This document shows, one piece after another, positions 48,907 through 59,680 of a stretch of DNA of 64,000 nucleotides. A program made the translations under genes and the position numbers. The DNA lies in the NCBI GenBank assembly GCA_021397835.1, contig JAJFZO010000034.1:2792501-2856500 (forward strand). The letters are read 5' to 3'. This stretch comes from Moringa oleifera (lineage: Eukaryota; Streptophyta; Magnoliopsida; Brassicales; Moringaceae). The notes below the pieces were generated by a model, which was given only the letters and a program-made list of their open reading frames with translations, was not told where the DNA came from and did no database searches. How positions within the stretch are numbered: position 1 is the stretch's first letter; each line of letters starts with the position of its first letter.

Positions 48907-50355
48907 GAGCAAGGTACGTTACGATTTATGCATGGATTTACTATGTATTTAATATGGTAACAGTCAAACATTTGATCATCAGTTAATGTCAAGAATTAAT
49001 TTGAACATTCAGGGGCTGATCTTTGCAGTTTTTGGACCAAATCGCAACATTTTGGTGTTTCAAATTCAAACTCTTTTTTTTTTTTTTGGGTCATGATTTT
49101 AAGCGAGTTTGATTTTATTCTTCAACATTGATATATTATTTTTCTTTTTAAGTCTGTTATTTATTGGTTTACATATGCTTACTTTAATCAAGGTTGATGT
49201 TTTTCCAATTCAGCCTAGTAATAGTAGGAATTAATTTGGGTTGGAGATTTAATTTGTGTTTGATATTTTTTTTTGAAACTTATTAACTGAAGCAGTGAAT
49301 TTTTTGAAATCTTTTAACTTATAATATATGGATAAACCAAGAATAAGATTAAAAGTTGTAACTCAAAAACAGGCAAAATATAAAAGTTAGTCTTGAAAGT
49401 TTTTAATTAGATGTGAGAGAAGGGAAACTATATATTTTATAATTGTCACACTAATTAACTATGACTAATGCTCAGATATTTAAGAATCCAAGTGGTCAAC
49501 TTGGAACTAGTCACTATTCTTTTGCTTTTCATGGTAGTGATACAGTGATTCATGAATTTAACATAAAATAGAAGAATCCATTTTAAAATATTTATTAATT
49601 ATATTTTTTATTATATATTATTTATAGACTATCATGATTCCATTTATTTCAGCTTTGAACTTTCACCTTTAAACTTTTTTATATTCTATATAATAATTTA
49701 TTTGATTTTTAAAACTATCATGGCTTAATAGGGCTGCCTCAAGAAGATAGATCCCTCCTTAAGTTTATCGGAATTTATAAAATTTTTTAGTTGATTTTAT
49801 TTTTTAAAAATTAATATATAATAATTTAAAAATAAACACTTAAAATTTTTCTTTTATATTTTAAAAATAAGAAAAATATTTGATAAACAAGATGAGTATA
49901 TATAAATAATATTAAAATAATTTAATTTTATTTGGTGACGAGTAATTGTTGCTAGATTAGATGACATTCATATTTATTTTTATTTCTACATTTTAAATAT
50001 AAATAATATTAAAATAATTTAATTTTATTTAAATTCAATTGTTTATAAATTTATATAATTATATATTAGTAATATAATATTATCAAACGATAACAATTAA
50101 AAAACTTTAACCACTTTTCTTTTTTATCATTGTAATTTACACAAAGGGCATTGGGCATTGGCAGTAATATTATTTTGTACCATGATAGTTTAAAATTTGT
50201 GAATTATTTTCGTATTTCGTGACCCTTTAATTATTTTAAAAGAACTCAAACTGTCATTAAAAGCTTCTTATTTAATGACATGAATAAATATGACAGTTCT
50301 AAAACTATTATTAAAAATCATTTTTAACTATTATTAAATCTTTTATTTGTAATAG
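48907..50355. other. Intergenic, AT-rich
   Basis: The first about 100 bases (with TACTATGTATTTAATATGGT) are shared with the SPH-8 promoter. Beyond that, low-complexity AT-rich DNA without a gene. Confidence 0.4.
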
Positions 50356-50892
50356 TTAAAGGTCTTATAAAACTCTTATATTTACCTTATGTTACCAATC
50401 AAACTCTCATGTTTAAAAAATAGCAAGTTGAATCTTGATGTTTCAATTTGGTTCAAATTAAATTTTACCTCAAATAACTATAAAAAACTAAAAATATTTT
50501 CATTATTAAAATATCTCAAAATAATTTAGAAGAGTTATTTACTCTATTTTAAGACCATCCATCAAATTTGAATAATTTTTGATACAAGATATATTTTTTA
50601 TGAATCTTTAAAATTTTTAATATTGTAAGTTTAAAACAATATATTTTGAGTACTCAGAAAATTATGAAACTTTCTGTGGCAGTAGCTTGAATATACAATT
50701 TTTTATATTTGTGAAAAACTTTAAGTGAAAGTTTATTGCGTAAAATTTTCAATTTGAATATCCTCAATTTTTGAATTTTTTGATAATGTTCAATTTAAAC
50801 CAAATTGATAGATTAAGTTTTAATTTTTTACTTTTGACCATAAGAATTTAATTAGTAATACGGGATAAACATTAGGATTTTAGGGGACCCTA
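50356..50892. mobile_element. Foldback MITE-like element, copy A
   Basis: About 540 bases. The left end (AAAGGTCTTATAAAACTC, then TTACCTTATGTTACCAATCA and CAATTTGGTTCAAATTAAA) is matched in reverse complement by the right end (from about 50788 to 50892). Terminal inverted repeats of about 105 bases with moderate divergence; noncoding interior shared with copies B and C. Confidence 0.75.
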
Positions 50893-51119
50893 AAAAAATT
50901 AGTGTGTTGATTATTTATTTAGATTATATATATCTAGAAATTAATAATAAATGATATGTTTGGGGCAATTTGTATATGTGGAATGTTAGCATTGAGAGTG
51001 ATTTGATTTCTTATGTTATGTAATTGCTTTATGTTGAAACTTTGATTTTATGATAAGTACATTTTTAACATTTTTAATAAGGTTGCAAGGTTTATTAACA
51101 AAACCATGTTAATATTGAC
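50893..51119. other. Intergenic, AT-rich
   Basis: Short AT-rich spacer with nothing recognised. Confidence 0.4.
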
Positions 51120-52020
51120 TAAAAACAGAAAAGAAGGTTCTGGTGGTCTTGTTCTCATATGGTTGAGGTTCTTGGTTTTGTCGCCGTTGGTTCGATGAAG
51201 AAGGTATAGCAGGGGAAGAGCAGATGAATGATTGCTTTTCTGAAAGGGTTGGGAGAAACATTTCACTTTCATAGCTCTACATAGTTGTTTTTTTTTTTTT
51301 TGTTTTTTATATATATTTCCATGCAATTTACTTTTCTCTCTGTTGAGAGTTTTTGGTTTTTCTCTCCATGTTGAGAGTTTTTTAAGTATCTGTTGTCTTG
51401 TTTGTGAGAATTTGAGAGTTTTTTGTATTGTTCGTGCCGGTGATCATGTTGATATAGACGAGGATTCACAACAATCTAAATATTTAGAGTTATGTCTGGT
51501 TGATCGCTTTCTTACAGATCGGAGCATCAATCTTATGTTAAGCGTAATCCCATGGCAAGTATATGGCGTACGTCCTGGCAGATGATTCTCTATTATAAAG
51601 ATATTGGTTCTCAATTGTATTTGTTTCAGTTCTTCCACGTTATGGAAATGACATGAGTTTTGGAGGGAGGCCCTTCCTTTGACAACAATATGCTGATCCT
51701 TCATCAGCTACAACCAGGAGAGGTTCCCTCATTGATTCTTCTGAATTTTGTGAATTTTAGGGTTTAAGTATACGACCTCCCAGGTGGTTATATATCAGAG
51801 ACAGTAGGGAGACAGGTGGGAAATTTTATAGGGAATATGCTGTCATGATAATGCGGTGATGTGGAGATCTCACATGAGAATTAGAGTTGTCATTGATGTC
51901 GAGTAGCCGTTGAAGAGACAGAAGAAAATTCGAAAGCAAGATGGTAATTGGTCTGTAATAAAATTCAAGTACAAACTCGTTAGGACATGGGACATAATTG
52001 ATGTGTGACATAACTATATA
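51120..52020 (+). mobile_element. Decayed LINE ORF1-like remnant (DUF4283-type)
   Basis: Plus-strand frames spell, in order, pieces of the plant LINE ORF1/DUF4283 protein: LVDRFLTDRSIN at about 51498, the W-x-VxxGR region (PWQVYGVRPGR), DIGSQLYLFQFFHVMEM at about 51601, LEGGPSFDNNMLILH, LQPGEVPS, VYDLPGGYISE, VGRQVGNFIGN near 51805, MRIRVVIDVE near 51878, and PLKRQKKIRKQDGNWSV near 51907. Stops and shifts throughout. The CCHC knuckle expected next is not visible. About 51120-51340 may be the LINE 5' leader. Confidence 0.72.
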
Positions 52021-52719
52021 GATTAATGATGCTTGCAATGGGTCACTTTTTCTTCTGTGTCATGATTGTATTTTGGTATTCAATTTTCAAGGAGTTGTCT
52101 GAAGTTCAAAATCCAAAAAGTGCTTTATACAGGGAAAACGTGGTTAGATCAATTTAAGAAGACTGTAATATCTTCTTTTGTGAGCAATATAGAGAGAAAG
52201 TACTTTAAAAGAGTCTTGCAAGGAAGTACTAAATATTGCACTTTCTTCATGTATCTTGAAATGGCAATGGAAGTCACAGCTCAAAGGGAGGACACCAGGT
52301 AACGGGAATGTATATGCTGTAGAATGAACGCACCAGTCCCACATCAGTCGCACATAATAAAGCGAAAAACATCTGACAGTTTTCTGGGCTTTTGGCTAAT
52401 GTTAAGTGTAGTATCCGTTCTTATCAATTTAATATCTGATATGTATGGGCCATTGGCTCACACTGACACTAAAATAAAAGGTCATGATTCTCAAAGAACA
52501 GCATATGACATTTTAATTTAGTGGCAAGACAAGTGGTATTAGATCGTCTAAGAGCATTAAATAATAAAAAAATCTCAAATTAAAGCATCTACCGGCTGGA
52601 TATGTAAAAGGAAAAAGAGATTTGCATGAACTTCCATGGATCTAATTATTATAATCATCAATGTGTACAGTACTAGTACTGTTTTATTGGCAGAACAGAA
52701 ATGAGTGATTCACAATACC
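52021..52719. other. Unidentified segment and 3' flank of SPH-7
   Basis: Continues from the LINE remnant with less AT-rich DNA to about 52.35 kb; ORFs up to 78 codons are not recognised. The end is the SPH-7 3' flank. Confidence 0.35.
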
Positions 52720-53136
52720 TCAGTCTTTGTTCCATGGATAGCAGTCAGCGAACTGATTCTTCTTGTAATTGAGCATGCATGGACCTTCCGGTTTAACATT
52801 CCAAATACACCTTCTGCACTCGAAATGATCCCTTTCTCGTAGGTATACATCAAACCATTTGAATTCATTTTCCCACGCAAAGCTGCAGTAGAAATATTGT
52901 GCCAGGTCCCAGAAATTTGGCTTGAATTCAAACGCCCAATTAGCTTGGTAGTGGATTAATTTTTCACCATGATCATAATCTCCTGACCTACAGTGCAGTT
53001 TAAGGTCTACCCCTGGACCTAGTTCGTTGTTGACTTGAACATGCTGTTTAGGATAAAAGGTAGCTGCACCACATGAAGTACTTACAAGGAGCACCAACAA
53101 CAAGATGAGCATCAAATGTTGAGTGAAAGAACTCAT
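52720..53136 (-). CDS. S-protein homologue SPH-7 (divergent)
   Basis: Intronless, 138 residues. Signal peptide about 1-24 ending CGA; mature part opens ATFYPKQHVQVNNELGPG. Core: LKLHCRSGDYDHGEK, where the family DDDLG is replaced by DYDHG; ANWAFEFKPNFW; QYFYCSFAW with one extra residue; WFDVYL; CRRCIW; GPCML; CYPWNKD. Cysteines 49, 84, 107, 110, 120, 132 (C-x2-C). No sequon at the SPH-1 position. TATA position weak (CTATAGAA). Confidence 0.92.
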   Translation of the reverse strand: MSSFTQHLMLILLLVLLVSTSCGAATFYPKQHVQVNNELGPGVDLKLHCRSGDYDHGEKLIHYQANWAFEFKPNFWDLAQYFYCSFAWENEFKWFDVYLRERDHFECRRCIWNVKPEGPCMLNYKKNQFADCYPWNKD

Positions 53137-55650
53137 CTTTACTTATGCCAGAAGCTTATTGTCCTTCGACACCTCTTATGTTCTATAGAGCATCAAAGGT
53201 CGAAGATGACGAGCTATTACCATATATTTACACCGACTAGCCTTTCCATATGTGCATAGAAGCATTTTGACTGGTATTCAGAATTTGACAGATTTAGAGG
53301 GAAACTGATATGAAGAATTGGATTCTTCAAAATTGGTGTGCTTGTTTCCTTTTTGACTTTCCTATCTGTTCATTTTTAGGATATTGGCAGAAGCTAACTT
53401 TGGTAAGGAATCGGATTTCCTCTTAAGTTTGACACCTTTCCATCTTTAGATATTGATAACTGAGGCTACTCCTATCACTGGTGGGCATGCTTCTGCGAAG
53501 TAGAGCATTAGCCTAAATCAAATCTTACAGGTTCATGGTTTTAGAAAATTGACTGGGTTATTGGCGGATTCTAGCAGTACTCTGTCTTAAGTCTTGATGG
53601 ACAAATCATGTTATTTCTTGCTACGGGATCAAAGTTAATCATGGAATAATGGGAATTGTGACGCTTATAGATGGAAGGTATTTTGCAGTAGGAACATCAG
53701 CTGGTAGTAGAATGGATTGTGAGTAATATATTTTTGATGGGTAAATGAACTTACCTAAAACAAAACAGTGATTGAATAATACTAGACGATTGCTCTACTT
53801 GCTTGTAAGGAGGAAGGAAAGGAAGAAGGGAAAAAGAAAAAGGGAAGAGGCAGACTTGGCTAAGAAACTGAAGAAAGTATAAAAGGGAACATGAAAGAAA
53901 AGAGTCTGCACCAAGGAAAGAAGAGGTAAAAATAAAGTATGAAGAGAGAAGAAAAGAGTATCAACATGGAAGAACTAAAAAAAATAGGAAGGGAAGCCAA
54001 AGGAGGAGAGAAAGAGAGAAATAAAAAGAAAACAGAGAGAGAAAGAAAGAAAAGATACTTAGAGAACTTAGCTCTCATTAATCAGTTCGGCTTCAACCCA
54101 CGGGTCAAAGTGAAATTTTATTTTTTGAATCAAATTAGAATTATTTATTATCAATCTTGATTTAAAATTGAACTTATTAATATTCAGGTACGGTTCATAT
54201 ATCTATAATTAGTAACTTATTGAATTAATCATTTGAATATGTGGTTTTAATTTGATTTTTTAACTAATAAATTTAAAATTTTTAAGAATTGAAATTAAAA
54301 TATTTAATTATTTATGCAATTGATATTATGATCTTTGTTTTATAACATGAACTAAACATCTTTAATTAAAATATATTTTAATAATTAATAATTTAAATAT
54401 TTTAATTAATATTTTATATTTAAAAAATAAATATCTTAAAAAATTTTAATATGTATTTTGATTATTAATGAATCATGTTGTTTAAAAAGTGGCAAAACAA
54501 ATTTGAAACTCTAACGTCATCAAAAGTGATTATCAGAGGAGGCTAAGATTATTATTGCCAGTTTTTTTTCAACATAAGTAAATAAAAAAATTATTTATTT
54601 TGTGTTTCTCTCTCTATAGAGCAAATCTATCATTGAAGAATACAAGTTCAATTTTTACTTTTTTTGGTCGCAGAGCTGTCGTTCTTTTTTGAGTTTGATT
54701 ATTTTCTTTGGGTTTGATTTTTATCTACCACGGCATACTTTCTCTTTTCCTTTTGCTGAATGGATTATAACCAAATCAAAATTAACCATATAATTTCTTG
54801 TACTAGATAAAGCAAATCAAAATTAACGAGGTTAAGAATTTTGTACTAGAAAAATTGAAGAAGAAAGCAAAAGAAATCAAAGATGCCACACAATTTTCCT
54901 ATTTTTGATTTGGGTTTTTGGTGTAGAAGAAAGGTAGTGTCCCACAAATTTTTCTTTCTCTTCTTATTTTCTATTATTTTTCCATTTTAGATTTGGGTTA
55001 ATTTTTTTCCACAATGACACATCTTCCAAATCTAAAAACTTGATTTGGGTGTATAATTTTTTTCAGATCTTTCAGGTCATACTTTTCAAAACCCAGTAAA
55101 CTCCTTGCTTTGCGTATAACTTTTTTGGTTGATTTATACCTTACAGTACTAGTTGTGTATGTTTAGAGCAAATTATCAATTTCTCACTTCATATTAACAA
55201 ATCCTTTTGGAGGGAAAATAAACCTTTCACTTTACAGAAAAATACCATTGAAGCAGATTTGATGGCCTAGATTGAAGTAGGTTTAATGTTCCTAAATTTT
55301 GAGCTTCCGGGTATGATTAGTATGATTGTTGTTGTTCTTAAAGCACCATACAGAATGGATGGAAGTAGACTTACAAAAAATTGGTTTGGGTGGATTATTT
55401 ATTTCATTCAACGATCACCGGATTCATATGGGAAGAATTTTCATAATCAAATTTGGGTTTTCAAGTTAAGCAAGAAGAGTCCAAAGCTATTTTAAGTTTT
55501 CGCCATGGCTCTACTGTTATTTGTTTACTTCATTCATGTAGAGATTTGATGGAAGATATTTGCATCAAAACTAAGTAAATTAGCTGATTGAAGCAGCAGT
55601 ATGTGATCGAGCAGGAATATTTACTTTAGATTATACGGTTGAGAGGGTGA

Positions 55651-55681
<31 letters not shown>

Positions 55682-55914
55682 AAGAGAGATAATGAAAAGA
55701 AGGGAAAAAAAAAAAAACGTGAAAGCCGCTTTGCAGAAAAGATATTTGAAAACTGAGTAAATATCGTTCATCAAAACCCAAATTGTTGTTAATAGAGTGA
55801 ATTCAGCTAACAGATAGAATATTTTGTCAACAAAGCATTTGATTTACTCAGTTACATTAGTTCATGGTTTGATTTAATAAATGTTAAACGGGTCATATAA
55901 CAATTAATTTATGG
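53137..55914. other. Intergenic, with a purine-rich tract
   Basis: The SPH-7 promoter lies at the left. 53810-54060 is strongly purine-biased on the plus strand. 54.6-55.5 kb is AT-rich with a repeated AATCAAAATTAAC word. A (GAA)n run lies at 55651-55684. No gene recognised. Confidence 0.4.
55651..55684. repeat. (AAG)n microsatellite
   Basis: About eleven perfect trinucleotide units, read directly. Confidence 0.85.
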
Positions 55915-56418
55915 GTAAAACTTTCGTAGAACTTTAATGCTTACTAAAGTTATTAATCAAACTATCATATTTAAAAAATAATAAATCAAATTATGATTTA
56001 TTAATTTGAATTAAATTAAATTAATTTATAAAAAATTTAAAAATTAAGATATTCAAATTAAAGGTTTTATATAATGATTTTTTACTTGAAATTTTTTACA
56101 AATATAAAAAATATATATTTAAGCTAGTGCCATAAAATAAATTTTAAAATTTTTTTAGTATGAAAAATAAATATATTTTAAATTTATACTTTTAAAATTT
56201 TGAGAAATTTACAAAAAAAAATAAATTTTGTATTGACAATTGTTCAAATTTTAGGAATGAATCTAAAATAGAATGAAAATTTTATTTGAGCCATTTGAGG
56301 TATTTTAATAATAAAAATATTTTTAATTTTTTATAGTAATTTGAGTTAAAATTCAATTTGAATCAAATTGTTAAATTAAAAACATGATATAAAGAATAAA
56401 GTTTTATATAACTTTCAC
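55915..56418. mobile_element. Foldback MITE-like element, copy B
   Basis: The left end GTAAAACTTTCGTAGAAC followed by TTATTAATCAAACTATC and TTTAAAAAATAATAAATC matches the left ends of copies A and C. The right end, reverse-complemented, is GTGAAAGTTATATAAAAC and rejoins the CAATTTGATTCAAATT segment; this arm is shorter, so an internal part has been lost. Confidence 0.6.
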
Positions 56419-57344
56419 TTTAATTTTATTTACTATTTTTAATAAATAATTAAAATAATAATAATAATAAAATGAAAAATTAACAAACTAAAATTTCAAA
56501 CTCTTAAAATATTTTTTAACAAACGTAACATATTTTTTTAAAATATAATACTAAAATCAATAACAATTAATATATTTTTTAATTATGAAATAGATTCTAA
56601 AATGCAAAATAAATAATACTAATACATAAATATCTTTAAAGATAAATATTTATAGAAAAATAATGATGAATCATATTATTATTATTTTTCTATTAATAAA
56701 GTGTTTGTACGAATAAAATTTAATTTTTGAAATTAAACTCATCAAACATGCTCAAACAATAATATAATGTATTTACTATTTAATTAATCATAATGAATCA
56801 AATCATCAACAATTTAATTCAAAATTTAAAATTCATGGTCCGATTTTGTAAAAATAATTTAATTTAATTTTTTAACATATCATAATATCAAAATGTATTA
56901 ATTTGAATCACAACGACGTCAACTCTATAAGCTGCAAATCTCCTGATGACTTTTCAGGTTAAGCAAATATAACTGTATATAAATGATTTTTTTTTCACAG
57001 CAAGGATTGATAAGATTATAGCATATCATTTAAGATTAAAAATAATTTTTTTAATAAAAAAAAAGGAATTGGATCAATGACATGATCCAAAACAATGGAA
57101 GCAAGTGGACCAAATGGGGCGAACTGGCCTTATATATGTATATGTGGTTTGTTTAAGCTTCTAAACACATTTTTTTTTTACTTATTTGTTAAAATTACGT
57201 TAAGGAAATATGAAGATAATCACATTAAGGATAAATTTGATATTTGATTATATACAAAAAAATGACATAAGAAAATTAGAGATGAGTTTCATATCATAGC
57301 AAAAATTAATGATGAAAGACTTTTTTTTTTTGTTGTTTTTGGGT
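56419..57344. other. Intergenic, AT-rich
   Basis: AT-rich spacer between two foldback copies; nothing recognised. Confidence 0.4.
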
Positions 57345-57889
57345 AAAAGTCTCACAAAGTTTAAAATTCATCTTATGTTACCAATCAAACTCTTATATAT
57401 ATATTCAAAAAGTAACAAATCGAATTTGATCTATCAATTTAGTCTAAATCGAATCTTATCAAAAAAATTTAAAAATTAGGAATATTCAAATTAAAAATCT
57501 TACATAACAAATTTTGATTTATAATTTTTTACAGATATAAAGAAGTATTGAAGCAACTGTTATACAAAAAGTTTTATAATTTTTTAAGTAATTATATTAT
57601 TTTAAAAATTTTTTAAAATTATAAATTTTTTAAAAATATATATTTTTAGTACTCAAAAAACTATGAAATTTTTGCGACAATAGATCGAATATTTTTTTTA
57701 TATATGTGAAAAATTTTAGGTCAAAGTTCGTTATATTATATCTTTAATTTGAATACATCTAATTTTTAAAATTTTTAATAAAATTTAATTTAAATCAAAT
57801 TGATAGATCAATATTTGATTTGTCACTTTTTAAACATAACAATTTAATTGGTAATATAAGGTAAATATTAAAATTTTATGAGATCTTTA
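57345..57889. mobile_element. Foldback MITE-like element, copy C
   Basis: The best preserved copy. Left end GTAAAAGTCTCACAAAG, then TATGTTACCAATCAAACTC, AAAAAGTAACAAATCG and TTGATCTATCAATTTAG. Right end reverse-complemented: GTAAAGATCTCATAAAA, then TATATTACCAATTAAATTG, AAAAAGTGACAAATC and TTGATCTATCAATTTG. Arms about 110 bases, interior about 320 bases, no ORF. A clear target-site duplication is not visible. Confidence 0.8.
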
Positions 57890-58572
57890 CTATTGTTATT
57901 ATTATTATTATCATCATCATCATCATCATCATGAAAAACTCTAATTGAATATTGAAAAAGCTTAGATGTGTCACTTTATTATGGGCATTGATTCCTCGTA
58001 ACGTTATGGGGTCAGATGTGAAGTTTATTATATATATATATAAACATGAAAAGTATAAATGTAATATATTATATATATATATTTATGATGCAATGAATAA
58101 TAATTTATTAATATATAATTTGTTTTGATTCATGTAATTTTAATTATTTATTAAAATTATTAGTTAAAATTCTAAACAAATTAATATATCATAGTAGCTT
58201 GTTTAATGTCTAAATAAAGTTTATAAAGTCAAAATCATATATAAGATCATCCGTTAATATCTTTTGCCCAATTGAGGGGACTTGACTTTCTAACATGTAA
58301 ACCCCTATTACTTAAAATTACATAAAGACTTAAAAAAGTAGTTCAGATCTCAATTTTGTGAGCCAAGTTAGGCCATCCCCACATATTGATGATCTGGAGC
58401 TAGATGAAGCGAGATCCAAACCCACTTTGGTATCGGTGTATTTAGGTGTTATATTCACGCATTTTTCAAATAAATCAACAATATATATAAATAATAATGA
58501 TGATAAATAACCTATTATAGTTATAATTAATAACATAGACTTGATGGTGCTATTGATATTTGAGGCAACAGC
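57890..58572. other. Intergenic with ATT/ATC repeats and SPH-8 3' flank
   Basis: Triplet repeats TTA then TCA at about 57895-57932, TA runs near 58030 and 58070, and at 58160-58320 a segment homologous to 48160-48330 beside SPH-6. Confidence 0.5.
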
Positions 58573-58964
58573 TCATTTTGGATTCCAAGTGTAACAAATA
58601 TCAAACTTGTTGGTTTTAAAATTGAACAAGCAAGGGCCTTCTGGATCAATATTCCAAATGCACAGCGCGTCGCAGACCACAAAATCCCTCTGCTCGATGT
58701 AAATATCGAACCATTCAAATGCACCTTTCCATGCAAAACTGCAATAGAATTGTGTTGTTCCGAAAAAATTTGATACAAACGCAAAGTGCCACAGACTTTT
58801 GTAAGGGATCACTTTGGTTCCAAGATCGTCATCCTTCGACTTGCAATGCAGACTAAGGTCAACCCTGGACCTAAGACGTTGTTGATTTGAACGATCGTTT
58901 TAGCTTCACCTGTAAAGACCATGCATAACAGAGTAAACAACAAATATTTTGCGAAAGAACCCAT
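58573..58964 (-). pseudogene. S-protein homologue SPH-8, frameshifted
   Basis: Starts at an ATG equivalent to its sisters (MGSFAKYLLF, signal peptide to about GEA). The frame is lost just after LGPGL by one missing base near 58859-58861. The rest of the family core (HCKSKDDDLG by nucleotide homology, then TTQFYCSFAW, WFDIYIEQRD, C-DAL-C, GPC, CYTWNPK) continues to the stop at 58573 in the next frame with no other stop. Similar to SPH-6 and SPH-9 (C-x3-C type). The TATA position reads CATAAAAT. Either a recent pseudogene or a base-calling error. A product ending early would lack all conserved cysteines. Confidence 0.85.
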
Positions 58965-59630
58965 CTTCACTGGTTGGATAACATTTAAGGTTTTTACTCG
59001 GATATCCCTCATTTTATGGAGTCAAGATACCCCATGTGGTGTCTGAGATGTCCTTACCGTTTGTGCCCGGATTTTTACACGCATTTATTATATATTTACT
59101 ATGTATTTAATATGGTTCTTCCCATCATCAATGGTCAAACTTTTCCACATCTTTTCTCTCATGGAGTACACAAAAAGTCCTCCCATTTTTAGTAGTCAAA
59201 CTTTTAATGACGTAATGATATATTCTCACTGTGTTCTTTATTATGCATGGTCTCCAATCTTCGTCAACCCATTTTTAGCAGTCAAGTTATTCCCATCTTC
59301 AGTTAGTCAAAGTTTTTTCTCATCTTTCCATTACTGTATGATATTCGGCTCAAGTCTAAAAATCACTTCAACCGAAATCACACAGACAACGGACAAGCTC
59401 AAAGGGCATCATCAACCACCATTAAGCCAGCCAACCAATTATGAAGTAGCCCAATATAACAAGGTTAACCAGCTACCAGTAAACCTGCTTAGCGATCCAG
59501 AAGCAGCCTCGCATAACCGAGCCCCTCGTTCCAGCTTAGCAGCAAAGCTACCAGTAAAAATTCTTCTACAATATTTCATCCAAATTTTTTGAAAGGATTC
59601 AATGAATTTTCAAAATGAATTGATATTCTA
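58965..59630. other. SPH-8 upstream region with repeated GTCAAA words
   Basis: 59085-59130 matches the SPH-6 promoter (ACTATGTATTTAATATGG). Several GTCAA words (TTGAC cores on the gene strand) lie between 59125 and 59320. 59345-59560 is more GC-rich and unrecognised; a 163-codon ORF spans it but resembles nothing. Confidence 0.4.
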
Positions 59631-59631
59631 A

Positions 59632-59635
<4 letters not shown>

Positions 59636-59678
<43 letters not shown>
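59636..59678. repeat. (AT)n microsatellite
   Basis: About 21 perfect AT units. Confidence 0.9.

Positions 59679-59680
<2 letters not shown>

Noticed and set aside
53860..54160. ORFs on both strands in the purine tract
   Set aside because: Low-complexity Lys/Glu/Arg or Phe/Ser/Leu translations; explained by base bias.
59101..59592. 163-codon plus-strand ORF
   Set aside because: No domain, no signal and no codon pattern; it spans SPH-8 promoter repeats.
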